Positions 17,383-28,428 are shown, counted from the stretch's first letter. The stretch: 64,000 bases of DNA from Bacillota bacterium (GCA_023441625.1 JAEZOA010000181.1:1-64000), one strand, 5' to 3'. Notes: generated from the letters alone by a model not told the origin. Numbers and translations: made by a program.

Positions 17383-20300
17383 ATGAGAAAACTAGTTAAG
17401 CCTATATCAATAGTACTGACAATAGCATATTTAATATTGATTCCATTTAATTCATTTGCTTCAACTGGAAACAGTAACGACAGTACTTTGTTAAATAAGT
17501 GGAAGAATTTGGGTTTGATTGATAAAAGCGTTACTGCCAGTGAATTAAATCAGCCTATAGAAAAAATTGATTTGATTAAGTTTATTAACACAATACTTAA
17601 TGTATCAAAGCAGGCAGATATAGATTTTGTTGATGTGCCAAAAGATTCCTGGTACGGAAAAGAGATAGCTAAAGCAGTCGCTTCTGGCTATGTTGATAAT
17701 AAAGAAAAAACAAAGTTTTATCCTTTTTCAAGTATTACCAGATTAGACGCAGCCATAATGGTGACAAAGGTATTTGGTTTAGAGCTTGACGATAAGAAGC
17801 TTCTCGATAGGATAACTGATGCAGAGAAGCTAGATGCTCAACAATTGACAGCTTTTGGCGCTGTAATTGAAAAGGGGTATTTATCTGAAATATCAAAGGG
17901 CAGATATGCTCCTTTAGGTGTATTAAAGCTAGTTGATGCAATGAAATTACTGGATAAATGCATCGGTCTTGTAATTACTAAATCATCTACAATAACAAGT
18001 GACAAAACTGGAAATATACTTATTAACGCAAGTCCTGTTGTATTGAAGAATATGGAGCTTTCAGGAGATCTTATTATCGGAGATATTGTTGCTGAGGGGA
18101 CAGTAACGCTAGAAAATGTTACAGTAAAAGGAAAGGTGATAGTAAGAGGTGGAGGGCCAAATGGTATTATAATAAAGAATTCACGAATAACAGGTGATTT
18201 GATTGTAGAAAAATTTGCTGGGAATGTAAACATTATTGCACAGGGAACAACAACAATAGAACAAACCTATTTAAAATCAGGGGGAAAGCTTTCTGAATCA
18301 AATTTATCCAGCGGAAAGGGTTTCGTAAATGTTATAGCTTCTAAGGCTGTAAATAATAATCAGATTGCTTCTCTAAATGGTGAATATAATTCCATAAAAT
18401 TAGAAAATAGTAATATTAATGTTGTATTAAATGGAAAGTCTGAAAATGTAGAGGTTTTGAAAGAAACTACTTCCAGCTTTTCCCTAGAAAGCGGAGCTGT
18501 AAATAACATTACTATTAAGGCAGCTAAAAGCAAAGTTAAACTTTTAAACGGAAAGGTCACTACCTTAAATGTTGAAGAGGGTGCAAAAGGTAATAATATA
18601 GAATTAAATGGAGTTGTTACAGTTAGTAAGTTAAATGTTTATGATACAACTGCAATTAATTTTGATAAGGGTACTATAGAGACTCTTATTATTAATTCGT
18701 CATCAGCAGGCACTTATTTAGGCATGAAAAGCGATGCTTATGTTAAGAACTTAGTTGCCAGTTCTGCAGCAACAATCTCTGGTTTAGGTAAAATAGACAA
18801 CGTACATATATATGCAAATGACGTAAATATTGAAATACGACCTAGCAGCTTCTATGTTGCTAGTGGAATAGTTGCATATATTAATGGTACTATAATAGAC
18901 CCTACCAAACAAGAGGTTCTCTTCGATATACGTAATGGCAATATCACCAGTTTAAAAGTTAATGAAACTGAGCAGCTAATTATTGATAGCTTATGGCCAT
19001 CTAACAGTACCGTATCATATGTTTCATCAGATAATACTATTGCAACTGTCAGTGAAAAAGGTGTTATAACAGGAGTAAGTCTTGGAACAACAAAAATACA
19101 TGTAAGTGTTCAATGTGCAAATTATAATCCTAAAGTTCAGGCTATAGAGGTTACAGTAGTCTCAAATAATACAACTGATATAGGAACACTTGAAGTTTCA
19201 CCGAATTCTGGAGAAGCAGGTACATATGAGGACTTTACCATTACCTATACAGCAGGGGATAACATGTCAAACGGAACAGTATATATTAGGTTACCTGCTG
19301 GCTTTATGGCACTTGAGAGTGATACAGTATCAATTGGAAATTCTGCCCAAAGAGCTTTAGGAACCTCATGGCAAAAACCTGATACACTTATATTTACAAA
19401 TCTTAACCTGACAAAAGGCGAAAAAATCATAGTTACCTTGAAGAATAAGGAGGTACCTGCTGGTGGTCAATACGAATTCAGTTCTACATCAGATGCGGAC
19501 AGTGAGGGGCCAAAGCAGCCAACCACTGATAGTAAAGCTGTATTTACATCAGATAACCTTAAGTCACTAAAAGAAAAGATAAACTATACCATACCGGAAT
19601 ATGGATCGAAAGCAGGAACTACAAAAATTTCCACTCTATCCTTCGAGGGATTGGGAGCTTATATTAATGAAGGCTTTAAGTGGCTGATAAAGGTACAAAA
19701 TGGGGAATTTACGTCAGTTCCGAAATTTAATGATGAATTGTCAGTAACAAAGTATTCCGAATACAAACAAGGTGATAATATACCTGTTGTAAACGGTCAG
19801 TACTTAATGCTGATAGCAGCAGATAGAAATAACAAGTTAAAAGCATACAAAATTATTAGGATAACTGATGGTACTAATGATACACCTAAGATGATCAGAC
19901 CAGATGATGCAGTAGAGTTGAAGCTTGGAACAAATTATGACGCTCCTGCTTCAGGTGTTCAGGCTGGTACAGTCAGAATAGCTGGCCTAAATTATGCGGG
20001 TTCTGATCACTTCATGGTAAAAGTCCAGGATGCACAAGTAGCATCAGTATTTGTTGACACTGAATTTGTAGGAGCAGCAGAATATACAAGTGGAAATGAC
20101 ATCAAGGTAAAGGCAAATCAGCATGTGTTACTTGCTGCGGTTGATAAAAACAACAGGATAAAGGCATTTAAAGATATACAAGTAGATGTAGCTATGATTG
20201 GTAAAGAGGCAGGGAAACTGGAGGCAGGTATCAATTTCGCCAATCCAGAAAAAGGCTCTATGGAGGGGACAACCAAGATAGAGTGGTTGAGTAAAGGCGA

Positions 20301-23300
20301 TGTCAATGGTGGGTTCCCAAGTATTGTGAACTGGATGACAGTAGTCATAGATAAGGCTGCTATTATACCAGCTAAAAATGCTTTAGCTACTGATTATGAG
20401 AAATATTATCTGGGAGGTAACACCTTTAGTTCATATGCCGAAAAAGCAGATATTCCAGTGGCCCCAGGTAAACATATACTCCTTGTCGGTGTAAATGCTG
20501 ACAAGCAGATTCAAGCATATGTAGATATGGTGATTGGTCCTGAGGCTGTAGCTCAGGCAGATGCTCCAGAAATACCAGATAGCAACTATGAAACTCCTGT
20601 GATGGGTTCAATGGCTGGAGCGACAATGTTCCCTAGATTGGACTTTAGCACAGCTATTTCAGGTGCAACTAAGTATATGGTATGGGTTCAGAATGATGTA
20701 TTTGATACTCCACAAATAAATAGTACACTTACTGGCTCAGTAAACTGTGTTCAAAAACAGAATATTAATATAACTTCTGGACAGCACTTAATATTAGTTG
20801 CAACGGATGATGCTGGAAGGATTAAGGCATACACGGATATTACTGTTGATAATACTGATAACACCCAAATCAGACCGGAGGATGTGCTAAAGCTGACAAT
20901 TGCAGAAAATGATTATTTATCACCTGCACCAGGTACAGAAGATGGGTCTACAATGATTGTGCTTTACTCCAATGGAATACCACGGGATAAAGTGAAGGAT
21001 ACTCGTACATTTGCAAAGTGGATGTATAAGACTCAAGATGCACAATTTGCAGTGCCTTATGATGGAAGCGATATACCTGGGGGTATGAAGGATTATACAT
21101 CAGGCGATAACATTAAAGATATTTCGGCTGGTCAACATTTAGTGATAATTGCAGTAGATACTAATAATAAAATATTGGCATATATAGATGAAGTAATTAC
21201 AGCAAATCAGATTAAACAGGCAAAGGCTACGGTGATTCCTAACTGCTCTGATCCAGTACAGGGCTTGGCGAAGGGCACAACAAGAATAATGACGCTGAAT
21301 TTCCAGAGTATTAATGGGGCGAATAATTGGTTGTACAAGATTAGTTCTACACCTATAGATGCTCCGGACTATAATAGTGTTTTACCTAAAACAGGTTTGG
21401 AGGTATATGTAGAGGGTGCTAACATACCAATAACAAAAGATAAATACATTATTATGTATGCAGTAGATAATTTAACAGATAGAAGAGTAAAGGCATATAA
21501 GAATATATTAGTTACAGAAAACCAAATAAAGGTAGAGGTTCCCATACTGAATCTTGATACAGGATTTACAAACTATATAGCTCCTATAAAGGGAACGAAT
21601 GAGGGTACTACTGTTTTATCTTCCTTGTCATTTGAGGGTGTTGCAGGTGCAGCTCCTTTGAGATGGGAATATGCAGTAGGTGATACTACGTTTATTGCAC
21701 CCGTTAAAAACGCTACCTTAACAGATAGTGGATTTGTTACTAAAGAATATATCCCTGGCACAAATATAGAAATTAAAGCAGGACAATTTATATTGCTATT
21801 AGCTGTAGACAATAACAATGTAATACAGGGCTTTGCAAGTATACCAGTTGCGCAGGGACAAATCAAACCATCAAATGCAAATGAGATTATGCCAAGTAAT
21901 TATACCCTTCTACAAGGAACAACTGAGGGCACAACAAGGTTTGCAAATCTCAATACAGGTGGCTTGAGCACTGAGGTTACTAAATGGATGATAAAAACTC
22001 AAAAGACTAGCTTTGATATTGTTACTAATCCTATTGGCAGAGATACCAAGGTATCAGGAGCAATTGATTATAACAGCACAACTAATCCTGATATAAAAAT
22101 ATCGGAAGGTGAATATATACTTCTGTTGGCGACAGATAAATCGGGCTTTGTAAAGGCATATACAGAGATAAAGGTTGCAAAAGCTCAAATTAAGAATCCA
22201 TTTGCAATGGACTTATTAGAATTTGTAAATACCAATTATGTTGGACCTCAACCGGGAACATCTCCGGGAGCAACAAGTATAACTCTTGTGAGTACTGGTA
22301 TTCCTACAGAGGATGAAATAGTATGGAAATATAAGATAGGAACTACAGCCTTTAGCAAACCACATTTGGATGATGATGCCTCAGCAGCAGAGTATAAATC
22401 ATATTCAAGTAATGAGGATATAATGATTTCTCCAAATAATTTTCTACTGGTGGTTGCTGTTAATAAGAGCAATAGCGCAATAAAGGCGTACCTACAGTTC
22501 AAGATAACTGATACCATGATTATGCCGGCTGATGCAGGTGGGCTTGTTATGAAGGATGCTGCGAATGTTAATGGTAACTATACAGCCCCTGTGCCTGGTA
22601 GTGAGCCTGGAACAACAAAAATTTCTTATCTTAATCCGATTGGGCTGACAAATGTATTTGACCATTGGGTTATAAAGGTGTTTAATGAGGCACAGACAAT
22701 AGCTCTAAACAGCATTATTTCTTATCCTACTAGCTCTAACTATAGTGGTGGAAACATTTCTGTGCAAAAAGGACAGTATGTTGTACTTGCAGCAGTAGAT
22801 GCAAATAACAGAGTAAAGGCATATAAAAATATAGTTATTGAAGAAGAACATATAAATCCACCTTTAGCTCCTGATATTCTAGCAACGAACTATTCAAGTC
22901 CTAAGAGTGGTACTGATAAGGGGACAACCTCAATTAAGGTATCTCCTGATGGGGTTACATATGTTCTTAAGGTAGCAGATGCAGGTGAGTATATTAAGGC
23001 TGGGCAATTAATAGAGGTTTCTACCACTTCGACAGGTAGTGACTATAGCTCCTTCCGCAAATATACTTCAAATACTGATATTTCTGCAAAGGTTGGTCAG
23101 GTTATTATACTCGTTGAGATAGATGCAGATAACAAGGCAGTGGCATATAAAAATATTCCGATAAATAATGCAGTAAATCCTGGAATGGCTACAGAACTTA
23201 TACTAAACAAGAACTTCCTTAAATTACAGCCGGGTACAGGAGCTGGTACTACAGTGCTCGCCGGTTTGGATGCTTTTAATATTAGTGGCTTCACAAAGTG

Positions 23301-26300
23301 GGCTATAAAGGTAAGCGATAGTGCACCAGCTATTCCGATGATGAATTCGTCAGTTCTGAATGGAAAGGAATATATAGGTAGTACCGATACTATAGAAGTA
23401 AAGGTAAATCAAGGACAGGTGGTTGAGCTATATGCACTGGCTTCAGATGGAAGCGTAAAAGGCTATGCCTTCATAGCAGTAGGGACTGATGATGTAAAGG
23501 GAGTTGCAACAAGGATTTATCCTGTTCCAGTACCAGGAACAAGTGTAAATACCGTAAAGTTTGAGTCAGCAGTGCTAGACCCATTGTTGGTATCAATCAC
23601 AGGGGCTACGAAATGGAAGTATGCTGTTTTAAATAGTGCTCCAGAAGATATTTTGAAGGATAGTAAATTAAATTGGGTAACTGATTATACCAAAGATACC
23701 GACATACTGGCTGCTGAAGGTAAGCATCTAATATTAGTAGCAACAGATGCTGATGGTTTATCTAAGGCATATGCAGATATAGCCATTACATCAAATATGC
23801 TCAAGGGTATAAATGTTTCAGTTACAGGAACAATCACCGATTCAACAGGCGAGTCGGATATTGTAGCTGGTGGAAAGACAATTATTATTACCCTTGATAG
23901 TGGTGAATGGGTGGATGATATTTTTACAAATTCAGATAAATTGAAGTTGTTGTTTAATGGGTTTACACCTACTGTTACAGATACACAATGGAAGAATGTT
24001 GTAGCTGGATTTAATATAGTTCCTATGAATCCAGTTAATAAAAAGGTTATTACTATTAGATTGAGTGAGTGTAACTATGATATAACTACAAATAGACAAA
24101 TTAGTCTGAAAATTGATAAGTCCCTAATTAAAAATGCTGATAAGGATATAACTTTAGTAAATGCATTTACAATAGGTGCTGATGTTGTAATTAAAACCTT
24201 GACAGGTACTGCAATAACACCTGGGCTTACAAAAGATGATATCGTAGCAGGTGGGAAGACAATATTTGTCGAGCTGACAGTTGGTGAATTTGCGGCGGAT
24301 ATAGATACTGATTCAGATAAAAGAGAGGCAATTTTCAATGGCTTAACTACATCAAACACAAATAAGGCTGTCAGAGATAAAATAGTCCAGGCATTAAAGC
24401 TTTCAGGGGAAAAAGCTATAAAGTGGAATTCAAAAACAAAGCTAACTATAACCCTACCTGCAATATCAGATTTTACTCTGGACTCAAACGAGGTGCTTAG
24501 CCTGACAATACCATGTAAGGCAGCAGGAAAGGAAATATTGCTAGGTGCTGTGAAGGATGCAACAGCTTCAACACAGATAATTATTTCTGCAAACACCTCA
24601 GTAAGTATGTCTGGAACATTGGTTTCAACGCCAGTTTCAGAGGCTGACATTGTTAAGGGTGGAAAAACTCTTGTTATTACACTAACAAGCGGGCAGTGGG
24701 CAGCTGATATTGCAACAAATGAAGACATGCGCAATAATCTGTTCACAGGACTTAAGCTCAGCGGAACTACTGATTCCACTCAATGGGGCTATGTTATAGC
24801 TGCATTAAAGGATGCAGCATTGGTAGCTAATCAAAAGGTAATTACAAGGAATAATGATAGTACAGTGACAATTAATATGCCAGCAGTATTATCAGGTTAT
24901 AAAATTACAAAAAATCAGAATATTAAATTGACTATTCCGGCCTCATGTATAGTCGGGGCTAAGGCAGCTCTTACTGCTGGAGAAACAATAACAGTTGAGA
25001 AATTAGCTACAGCGACTTTATCAGGTACTGCAGTTGGAACAGCTGTAACAGAAACTAATATTAAAGCTGGAGGGGCAACTATAATTGTTACATTAAGTAA
25101 TGATGCAATCTGGGTAGATGATGTCGCTACTGATGAAACAATAAGAAATGCATTACTTGATGGATTTAAAGCTGATGTTGAAACTGAGCAATGGCTAAGT
25201 ATAATCGATAAATTAAAACTTGGTGAGGGAATAATTGAGATTAGTTCCACCAATCCAAGGGTACTTACTATAACACTCCCTTCATCAGACTATGATATAT
25301 CTAAAACCCAGACGATATCGGTTACTGTACCAGCCAGTGCTGTTATCGGGACATCCTTTGATGTAACCTTAACAAATAAGCTGACTATTAATAGTACACC
25401 ACCTGCAGCAACTCAAATTAAGGAAGTCACTGCTGCTACAGGAACCTATAAAGCTGGTGATGTCATACCAATAAAAGTTGTTTTCCAGGATGCTGTTGAT
25501 GTAACGGGTACTCCTGTGTTGAAACTTAAAACAGGTACTGCAAGCACTAATATTACAGAGGTTAAATATACTTCAGGGACTGGGTCAAATGAGCTAATAT
25601 TTAATTATGAGGTAAAGGCTGGGGATAATAGCGATAAGCTTTCATATATTGGGACAACAGCACTAGTTATTCCAACGGGTAGTACAATTAAGAACAAAGG
25701 AATAAATATTCCAGCTTTATTGGAGTTACCAGCACTTACAGCACCTAATTCATTAAGTGCCGCAAATATCTGTGTCGATGGAATTGCACCGCAGTTCATA
25801 ACTAATTATCCTCAGTCCGGAAACAAAACGGAAACTACTGCTGAGATTATTCTTAAGCTGAATGAAAGAGGAACTGTATACTATGCAGTGGTGCTTGATG
25901 ACGGAAGTACTACAGTTCCAACTGTACAGCAGGTCATGGAGTGGACTATAGCACCAGTACTTGATGGTGGAGTATACAATGTTGACACAGATTCCGAAAC
26001 TTTGAGTATATCAAATTTATCAGCCTATACAAAATATAAAGTTTATTTTGTAAATGTGGATGATAATGGAAACAGAAGTTCAGTAACAACATATAGTATT
26101 CAAACACTAGATTTGACAGCACCTGTAGTAAGAGCTGATCAGGTGGCGCCAATCTATGATAACAAGATTGATATAACTGTTACTGTCAGTGAGACCGGGA
26201 AGGTATATTTAATTGCATTACCTTCTGGCTCGGTAGCTCCAGCAAGCGCAGAGGAAGTGAAGAAGCTTGCTACCAGCGGTACTACAGTTGCTACAAATCT

Positions 26301-28245
26301 TAGAGCAACAAAGGCTGTTACTAAGGATACAAATGTAACAATTACATTAACTGGACTTTCAGTATCATCCCACTATGATATTTATCTAATAAGTGAGGAT
26401 AATTCGCTCAATCTGTCATACCCTATATTGATTAATGCTGAGACTTCTAAACTTGATTTGAGTAAGGTAGATGTGGAGCTTGCAAAAGGAATACTCACAA
26501 ATACAAATGAGCTGATGCAATATAGCTTTGATGGACTGATATGGAAGGCATGTACTTTAACGAATACAAATATTACATACAATGATAATGCCGAAATTCT
26601 GACTATTTTTATTCGCGAAGAAAAAAATATATCAAACATGAAATCATTCATTTTGACAAGAGCCGAAAATAATATTGATACAGCATTAATAGACTATGAT
26701 ATTGCAGAGGGTAAGATAATAAATAACTCTTCAACTAATTTGCAGTATAGATTTAATGATGGGAATTGGAAGGCATTTAATTCTTCACCTACTGGTTTAA
26801 ATGTAATATTTGAGCCGGGGTCATTTAGCGTAAGAACTGCTGCTACTTCACCTGATGGTGTTAATAAATCTCAGCTGCCATCAGCTGCAAAAGTTGTTGT
26901 ATATATACCAGAACCAATGACAGCTCCAGATATTACTTTTGATGATACTACTAATACTATAAATGGTTTGCTAAGTACTCATGAATATAGTATTGATGGC
27001 GGTTCATGGGTGAACGGTCTTGTTGAAGGTGATTTTGCTGGAACTAAAAATGTAAGGGTAAGAGAGAAGGCTACAAAATTTAAACTTCCAAGTGCTGTTA
27101 AGGAAATCCAGTTTACAGCATGTGCATTAGCTGTGGTTGCTCATCCTGCTGCCGATGATACAACTCTGAATAAAAATTTTGTTACAATAACCTTTGAGGA
27201 AAATACAAACAAAGCGAACAAAACATTAACTGCTCAGGACATTGAAAAAATGTTCTTAGTAGGTAAAACAATTAATGGCGTATTTGAACAGCATAATTGG
27301 GGAACTGATGTAAAAGGAACGTTTAATTCAACTGGAAAAGTGCTAACTATAACCTTCAATTCAATGGAAGGTTCTACTGTAGAAATAGGTGATGAAGTTA
27401 ATGTTTTACCTGCTGCAGAAATACAAAATACAGCGGGTACTTCTGGAAACTATAGCTCCAAGGGAAAGCTGACAGGTAGCTTCCATACAGTGCCAAAAAT
27501 ATTAAGCATTAAAGCAGTCAATACAAATAATGACACAGTATTCTCAGATGGAGAACAATTAGTTATAACCTTTGACCAGGCAACCAGCAAGAATGCAATC
27601 ACTGCAAATAACATTGCTAATTACTTGATACTGACAGATGCGGAAGGTAAAAGCACAAAGAAGTGGGATACAAAAGCTGCAAGTGACCCTGCAAATCTGA
27701 CAGTAGCTTGGACTAGCAACAGAGAATTAACAATAACCTTTAAAGATGTAACCAAGACAGAATTATTAGTTGGCGATAAAATCAGAGTGAGTTCAACATG
27801 GGGATTGACAGATGAAGACGCTACTACTGGAGTTTGTAGTTCCAGTGCAATAGTCGGGGGAAGCTTTACATCAACGCCTAAGATAATACCAAATGGTGTA
27901 ATTATGGAAAATGGCGGTGTTTCGGGAAAATTGGATGCTGGAGACAAAATTAAAATCACATTTGACCAGGCAACAAATGCACCTGTAATGACTGCTAATA
28001 CTCTTATTAATTATTTTAAGCTTGTTTCATCTGATGGCAAGACTGTTCACTACTTGGGTGTACAAAATAATATTACCTGGAGCGCTGATTTTAAGACATT
28101 AACTATAAAATTGGAAAACATGACAGGTGTTACACTACAAGCCGGAGATAAGCTTTCCATTTTATCAGGTGCAGGAATAAAGTCAAAGGATGGTAGTACA
28201 GCTGCCTGTGTAGTAAGTGACATAAGTATTGGGGGAAGTTATTAA
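17383..28245 (+). CDS. Giant 3620-residue SLH-anchored repeat protein
   Basis: Secreted fibre-like surface protein. In order: signal peptide (1-27, ending NSFAS); three SLH motifs (~30-195, the middle one FVDVPKDSWYGKEIAKAV is canonical); a region of short beta-strand repeats resembling a beta-helix (~205-500); a BIG2-like Ig domain (~523-598); a ~120-residue beta domain; thirteen copies of a ~110-residue repeat (~731-2141); four copies of a ~130-residue repeat (~2142-2670); an Ig-like domain; two FN3-like domains (~2805-3025); two small repeats; and three C-terminal ~125-residue repeats (~3253-3620). SLH is N-terminal, unlike the neighbouring paralogues. GGGGAG precedes ATG 17383. No enzyme motif was found; a stalk projecting from the cell wall is inferred. 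Confidence 0.85.
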   Translation: MRKLVKPISIVLTIAYLILIPFNSFASTGNSNDSTLLNKWKNLGLIDKSVTASELNQPIEKIDLIKFINTILNVSKQADIDFVDVPKDSWYGKEIAKAVASGYVDNKEKTKFYPFSSITRLDAAIMVTKVFGLELDDKKLLDRITDAEKLDAQQLTAFGAVIEKGYLSEISKGRYAPLGVLKLVDAMKLLDKCIGLVITKSSTITSDKTGNILINASPVVLKNMELSGDLIIGDIVAEGTVTLENVTVKGKVIVRGGGPNGIIIKNSRITGDLIVEKFAGNVNIIAQGTTTIEQTYLKSGGKLSESNLSSGKGFVNVIASKAVNNNQIASLNGEYNSIKLENSNINVVLNGKSENVEVLKETTSSFSLESGAVNNITIKAAKSKVKLLNGKVTTLNVEEGAKGNNIELNGVVTVSKLNVYDTTAINFDKGTIETLIINSSSAGTYLGMKSDAYVKNLVASSAATISGLGKIDNVHIYANDVNIEIRPSSFYVASGIVAYINGTIIDPTKQEVLFDIRNGNITSLKVNETEQLIIDSLWPSNSTVSYVSSDNTIATVSEKGVITGVSLGTTKIHVSVQCANYNPKVQAIEVTVVSNNTTDIGTLEVSPNSGEAGTYEDFTITYTAGDNMSNGTVYIRLPAGFMALESDTVSIGNSAQRALGTSWQKPDTLIFTNLNLTKGEKIIVTLKNKEVPAGGQYEFSSTSDADSEGPKQPTTDSKAVFTSDNLKSLKEKINYTIPEYGSKAGTTKISTLSFEGLGAYINEGFKWLIKVQNGEFTSVPKFNDELSVTKYSEYKQGDNIPVVNGQYLMLIAADRNNKLKAYKIIRITDGTNDTPKMIRPDDAVELKLGTNYDAPASGVQAGTVRIAGLNYAGSDHFMVKVQDAQVASVFVDTEFVGAAEYTSGNDIKVKANQHVLLAAVDKNNRIKAFKDIQVDVAMIGKEAGKLEAGINFANPEKGSMEGTTKIEWLSKGDVNGGFPSIVNWMTVVIDKAAIIPAKNALATDYEKYYLGGNTFSSYAEKADIPVAPGKHILLVGVNADKQIQAYVDMVIGPEAVAQADAPEIPDSNYETPVMGSMAGATMFPRLDFSTAISGATKYMVWVQNDVFDTPQINSTLTGSVNCVQKQNINITSGQHLILVATDDAGRIKAYTDITVDNTDNTQIRPEDVLKLTIAENDYLSPAPGTEDGSTMIVLYSNGIPRDKVKDTRTFAKWMYKTQDAQFAVPYDGSDIPGGMKDYTSGDNIKDISAGQHLVIIAVDTNNKILAYIDEVITANQIKQAKATVIPNCSDPVQGLAKGTTRIMTLNFQSINGANNWLYKISSTPIDAPDYNSVLPKTGLEVYVEGANIPITKDKYIIMYAVDNLTDRRVKAYKNILVTENQIKVEVPILNLDTGFTNYIAPIKGTNEGTTVLSSLSFEGVAGAAPLRWEYAVGDTTFIAPVKNATLTDSGFVTKEYIPGTNIEIKAGQFILLLAVDNNNVIQGFASIPVAQGQIKPSNANEIMPSNYTLLQGTTEGTTRFANLNTGGLSTEVTKWMIKTQKTSFDIVTNPIGRDTKVSGAIDYNSTTNPDIKISEGEYILLLATDKSGFVKAYTEIKVAKAQIKNPFAMDLLEFVNTNYVGPQPGTSPGATSITLVSTGIPTEDEIVWKYKIGTTAFSKPHLDDDASAAEYKSYSSNEDIMISPNNFLLVVAVNKSNSAIKAYLQFKITDTMIMPADAGGLVMKDAANVNGNYTAPVPGSEPGTTKISYLNPIGLTNVFDHWVIKVFNEAQTIALNSIISYPTSSNYSGGNISVQKGQYVVLAAVDANNRVKAYKNIVIEEEHINPPLAPDILATNYSSPKSGTDKGTTSIKVSPDGVTYVLKVADAGEYIKAGQLIEVSTTSTGSDYSSFRKYTSNTDISAKVGQVIILVEIDADNKAVAYKNIPINNAVNPGMATELILNKNFLKLQPGTGAGTTVLAGLDAFNISGFTKWAIKVSDSAPAIPMMNSSVLNGKEYIGSTDTIEVKVNQGQVVELYALASDGSVKGYAFIAVGTDDVKGVATRIYPVPVPGTSVNTVKFESAVLDPLLVSITGATKWKYAVLNSAPEDILKDSKLNWVTDYTKDTDILAAEGKHLILVATDADGLSKAYADIAITSNMLKGINVSVTGTITDSTGESDIVAGGKTIIITLDSGEWVDDIFTNSDKLKLLFNGFTPTVTDTQWKNVVAGFNIVPMNPVNKKVITIRLSECNYDITTNRQISLKIDKSLIKNADKDITLVNAFTIGADVVIKTLTGTAITPGLTKDDIVAGGKTIFVELTVGEFAADIDTDSDKREAIFNGLTTSNTNKAVRDKIVQALKLSGEKAIKWNSKTKLTITLPAISDFTLDSNEVLSLTIPCKAAGKEILLGAVKDATASTQIIISANTSVSMSGTLVSTPVSEADIVKGGKTLVITLTSGQWAADIATNEDMRNNLFTGLKLSGTTDSTQWGYVIAALKDAALVANQKVITRNNDSTVTINMPAVLSGYKITKNQNIKLTIPASCIVGAKAALTAGETITVEKLATATLSGTAVGTAVTETNIKAGGATIIVTLSNDAIWVDDVATDETIRNALLDGFKADVETEQWLSIIDKLKLGEGIIEISSTNPRVLTITLPSSDYDISKTQTISVTVPASAVIGTSFDVTLTNKLTINSTPPAATQIKEVTAATGTYKAGDVIPIKVVFQDAVDVTGTPVLKLKTGTASTNITEVKYTSGTGSNELIFNYEVKAGDNSDKLSYIGTTALVIPTGSTIKNKGINIPALLELPALTAPNSLSAANICVDGIAPQFITNYPQSGNKTETTAEIILKLNERGTVYYAVVLDDGSTTVPTVQQVMEWTIAPVLDGGVYNVDTDSETLSISNLSAYTKYKVYFVNVDDNGNRSSVTTYSIQTLDLTAPVVRADQVAPIYDNKIDITVTVSETGKVYLIALPSGSVAPASAEEVKKLATSGTTVATNLRATKAVTKDTNVTITLTGLSVSSHYDIYLISEDNSLNLSYPILINAETSKLDLSKVDVELAKGILTNTNELMQYSFDGLIWKACTLTNTNITYNDNAEILTIFIREEKNISNMKSFILTRAENNIDTALIDYDIAEGKIINNSSTNLQYRFNDGNWKAFNSSPTGLNVIFEPGSFSVRTAATSPDGVNKSQLPSAAKVVVYIPEPMTAPDITFDDTTNTINGLLSTHEYSIDGGSWVNGLVEGDFAGTKNVRVREKATKFKLPSAVKEIQFTACALAVVAHPAADDTTLNKNFVTITFEENTNKANKTLTAQDIEKMFLVGKTINGVFEQHNWGTDVKGTFNSTGKVLTITFNSMEGSTVEIGDEVNVLPAAEIQNTAGTSGNYSSKGKLTGSFHTVPKILSIKAVNTNNDTVFSDGEQLVITFDQATSKNAITANNIANYLILTDAEGKSTKKWDTKAASDPANLTVAWTSNRELTITFKDVTKTELLVGDKIRVSSTWGLTDEDATTGVCSSSAIVGGSFTSTPKIIPNGVIMENGGVSGKLDAGDKIKITFDQATNAPVMTANTLINYFKLVSSDGKTVHYLGVQNNITWSADFKTLTIKLENMTGVTLQAGDKLSILSGAGIKSKDGSTAACVVSDISIGGSY
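19573..23808 (+). repeat. Thirteen tandem ~110-residue protein repeats
   Basis: Within the giant gene, units begin near 19573, 19918, 20230, 20584, 20911, 21241, 21571, 21898, 22234, 22576, 22888, 23212 and 23521. Each has a shared core: NYxxPxxGTxxGTT at the start, KWxxKV in the middle, YxxGxNI, then GQxLILxAVDxNNxIKAY near the end. The copies have diverged at the DNA level, so this is an old array rather than a recent expansion. Confidence 0.8.
23809..25395 (+). repeat. Four tandem ~130-residue protein repeats
   Basis: Units begin near 23815, 24199, 24601 and 25015. Each starts with (S/T)GTxx...xxDIVxGGKTIxITL, continues WxxDIxTxxxxRxxLFxGL, and ends with a TITLP strand and a T/VPAS strand. 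Family not recognised with certainty. Confidence 0.75.
27139..28242 (+). repeat. Three C-terminal ~125-residue Ig-like repeats
   Basis: Units begin near 27139, 27490 and 27874. Shared features are VxITFDQATN, a TANxIxNYF strand, LTITFxxM, xLxxGDKIxxLxxxGI and a closing GGSF/GGSY. They form the distal end of the protein. Confidence 0.7.
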
Positions 28246-28428
28246 GTATAAAGGCATAAGCGTACGATTTAAATGTATGTAAAACAAGGTGTTTTTAATT
28301 TGAAAAGAAGGGTCTGTTGCAAAAAAATACAATATACGATAAAGACTTTCTGTTTTAATAATACGTGAGTACAACTTATATCAATGGGACGCTCAGTTAA
28401 AAGTAATTGATAGAAATTGTAGGTGAGA

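Noticed and set aside
24075..24779. A 234-codon open frame on the minus strand
   Set aside because: It lies entirely inside the giant SLH gene, has no ribosome site, and its low-complexity Ser/Val-rich sequence mirrors the sense repeats.
28309..28330. GGGTCTGTTGCAAAAA as an insertion-sequence end
   Set aside because: It resembles ends of some IS6/IS1182-type elements, but no matching inverted copy or transposase lies nearby.
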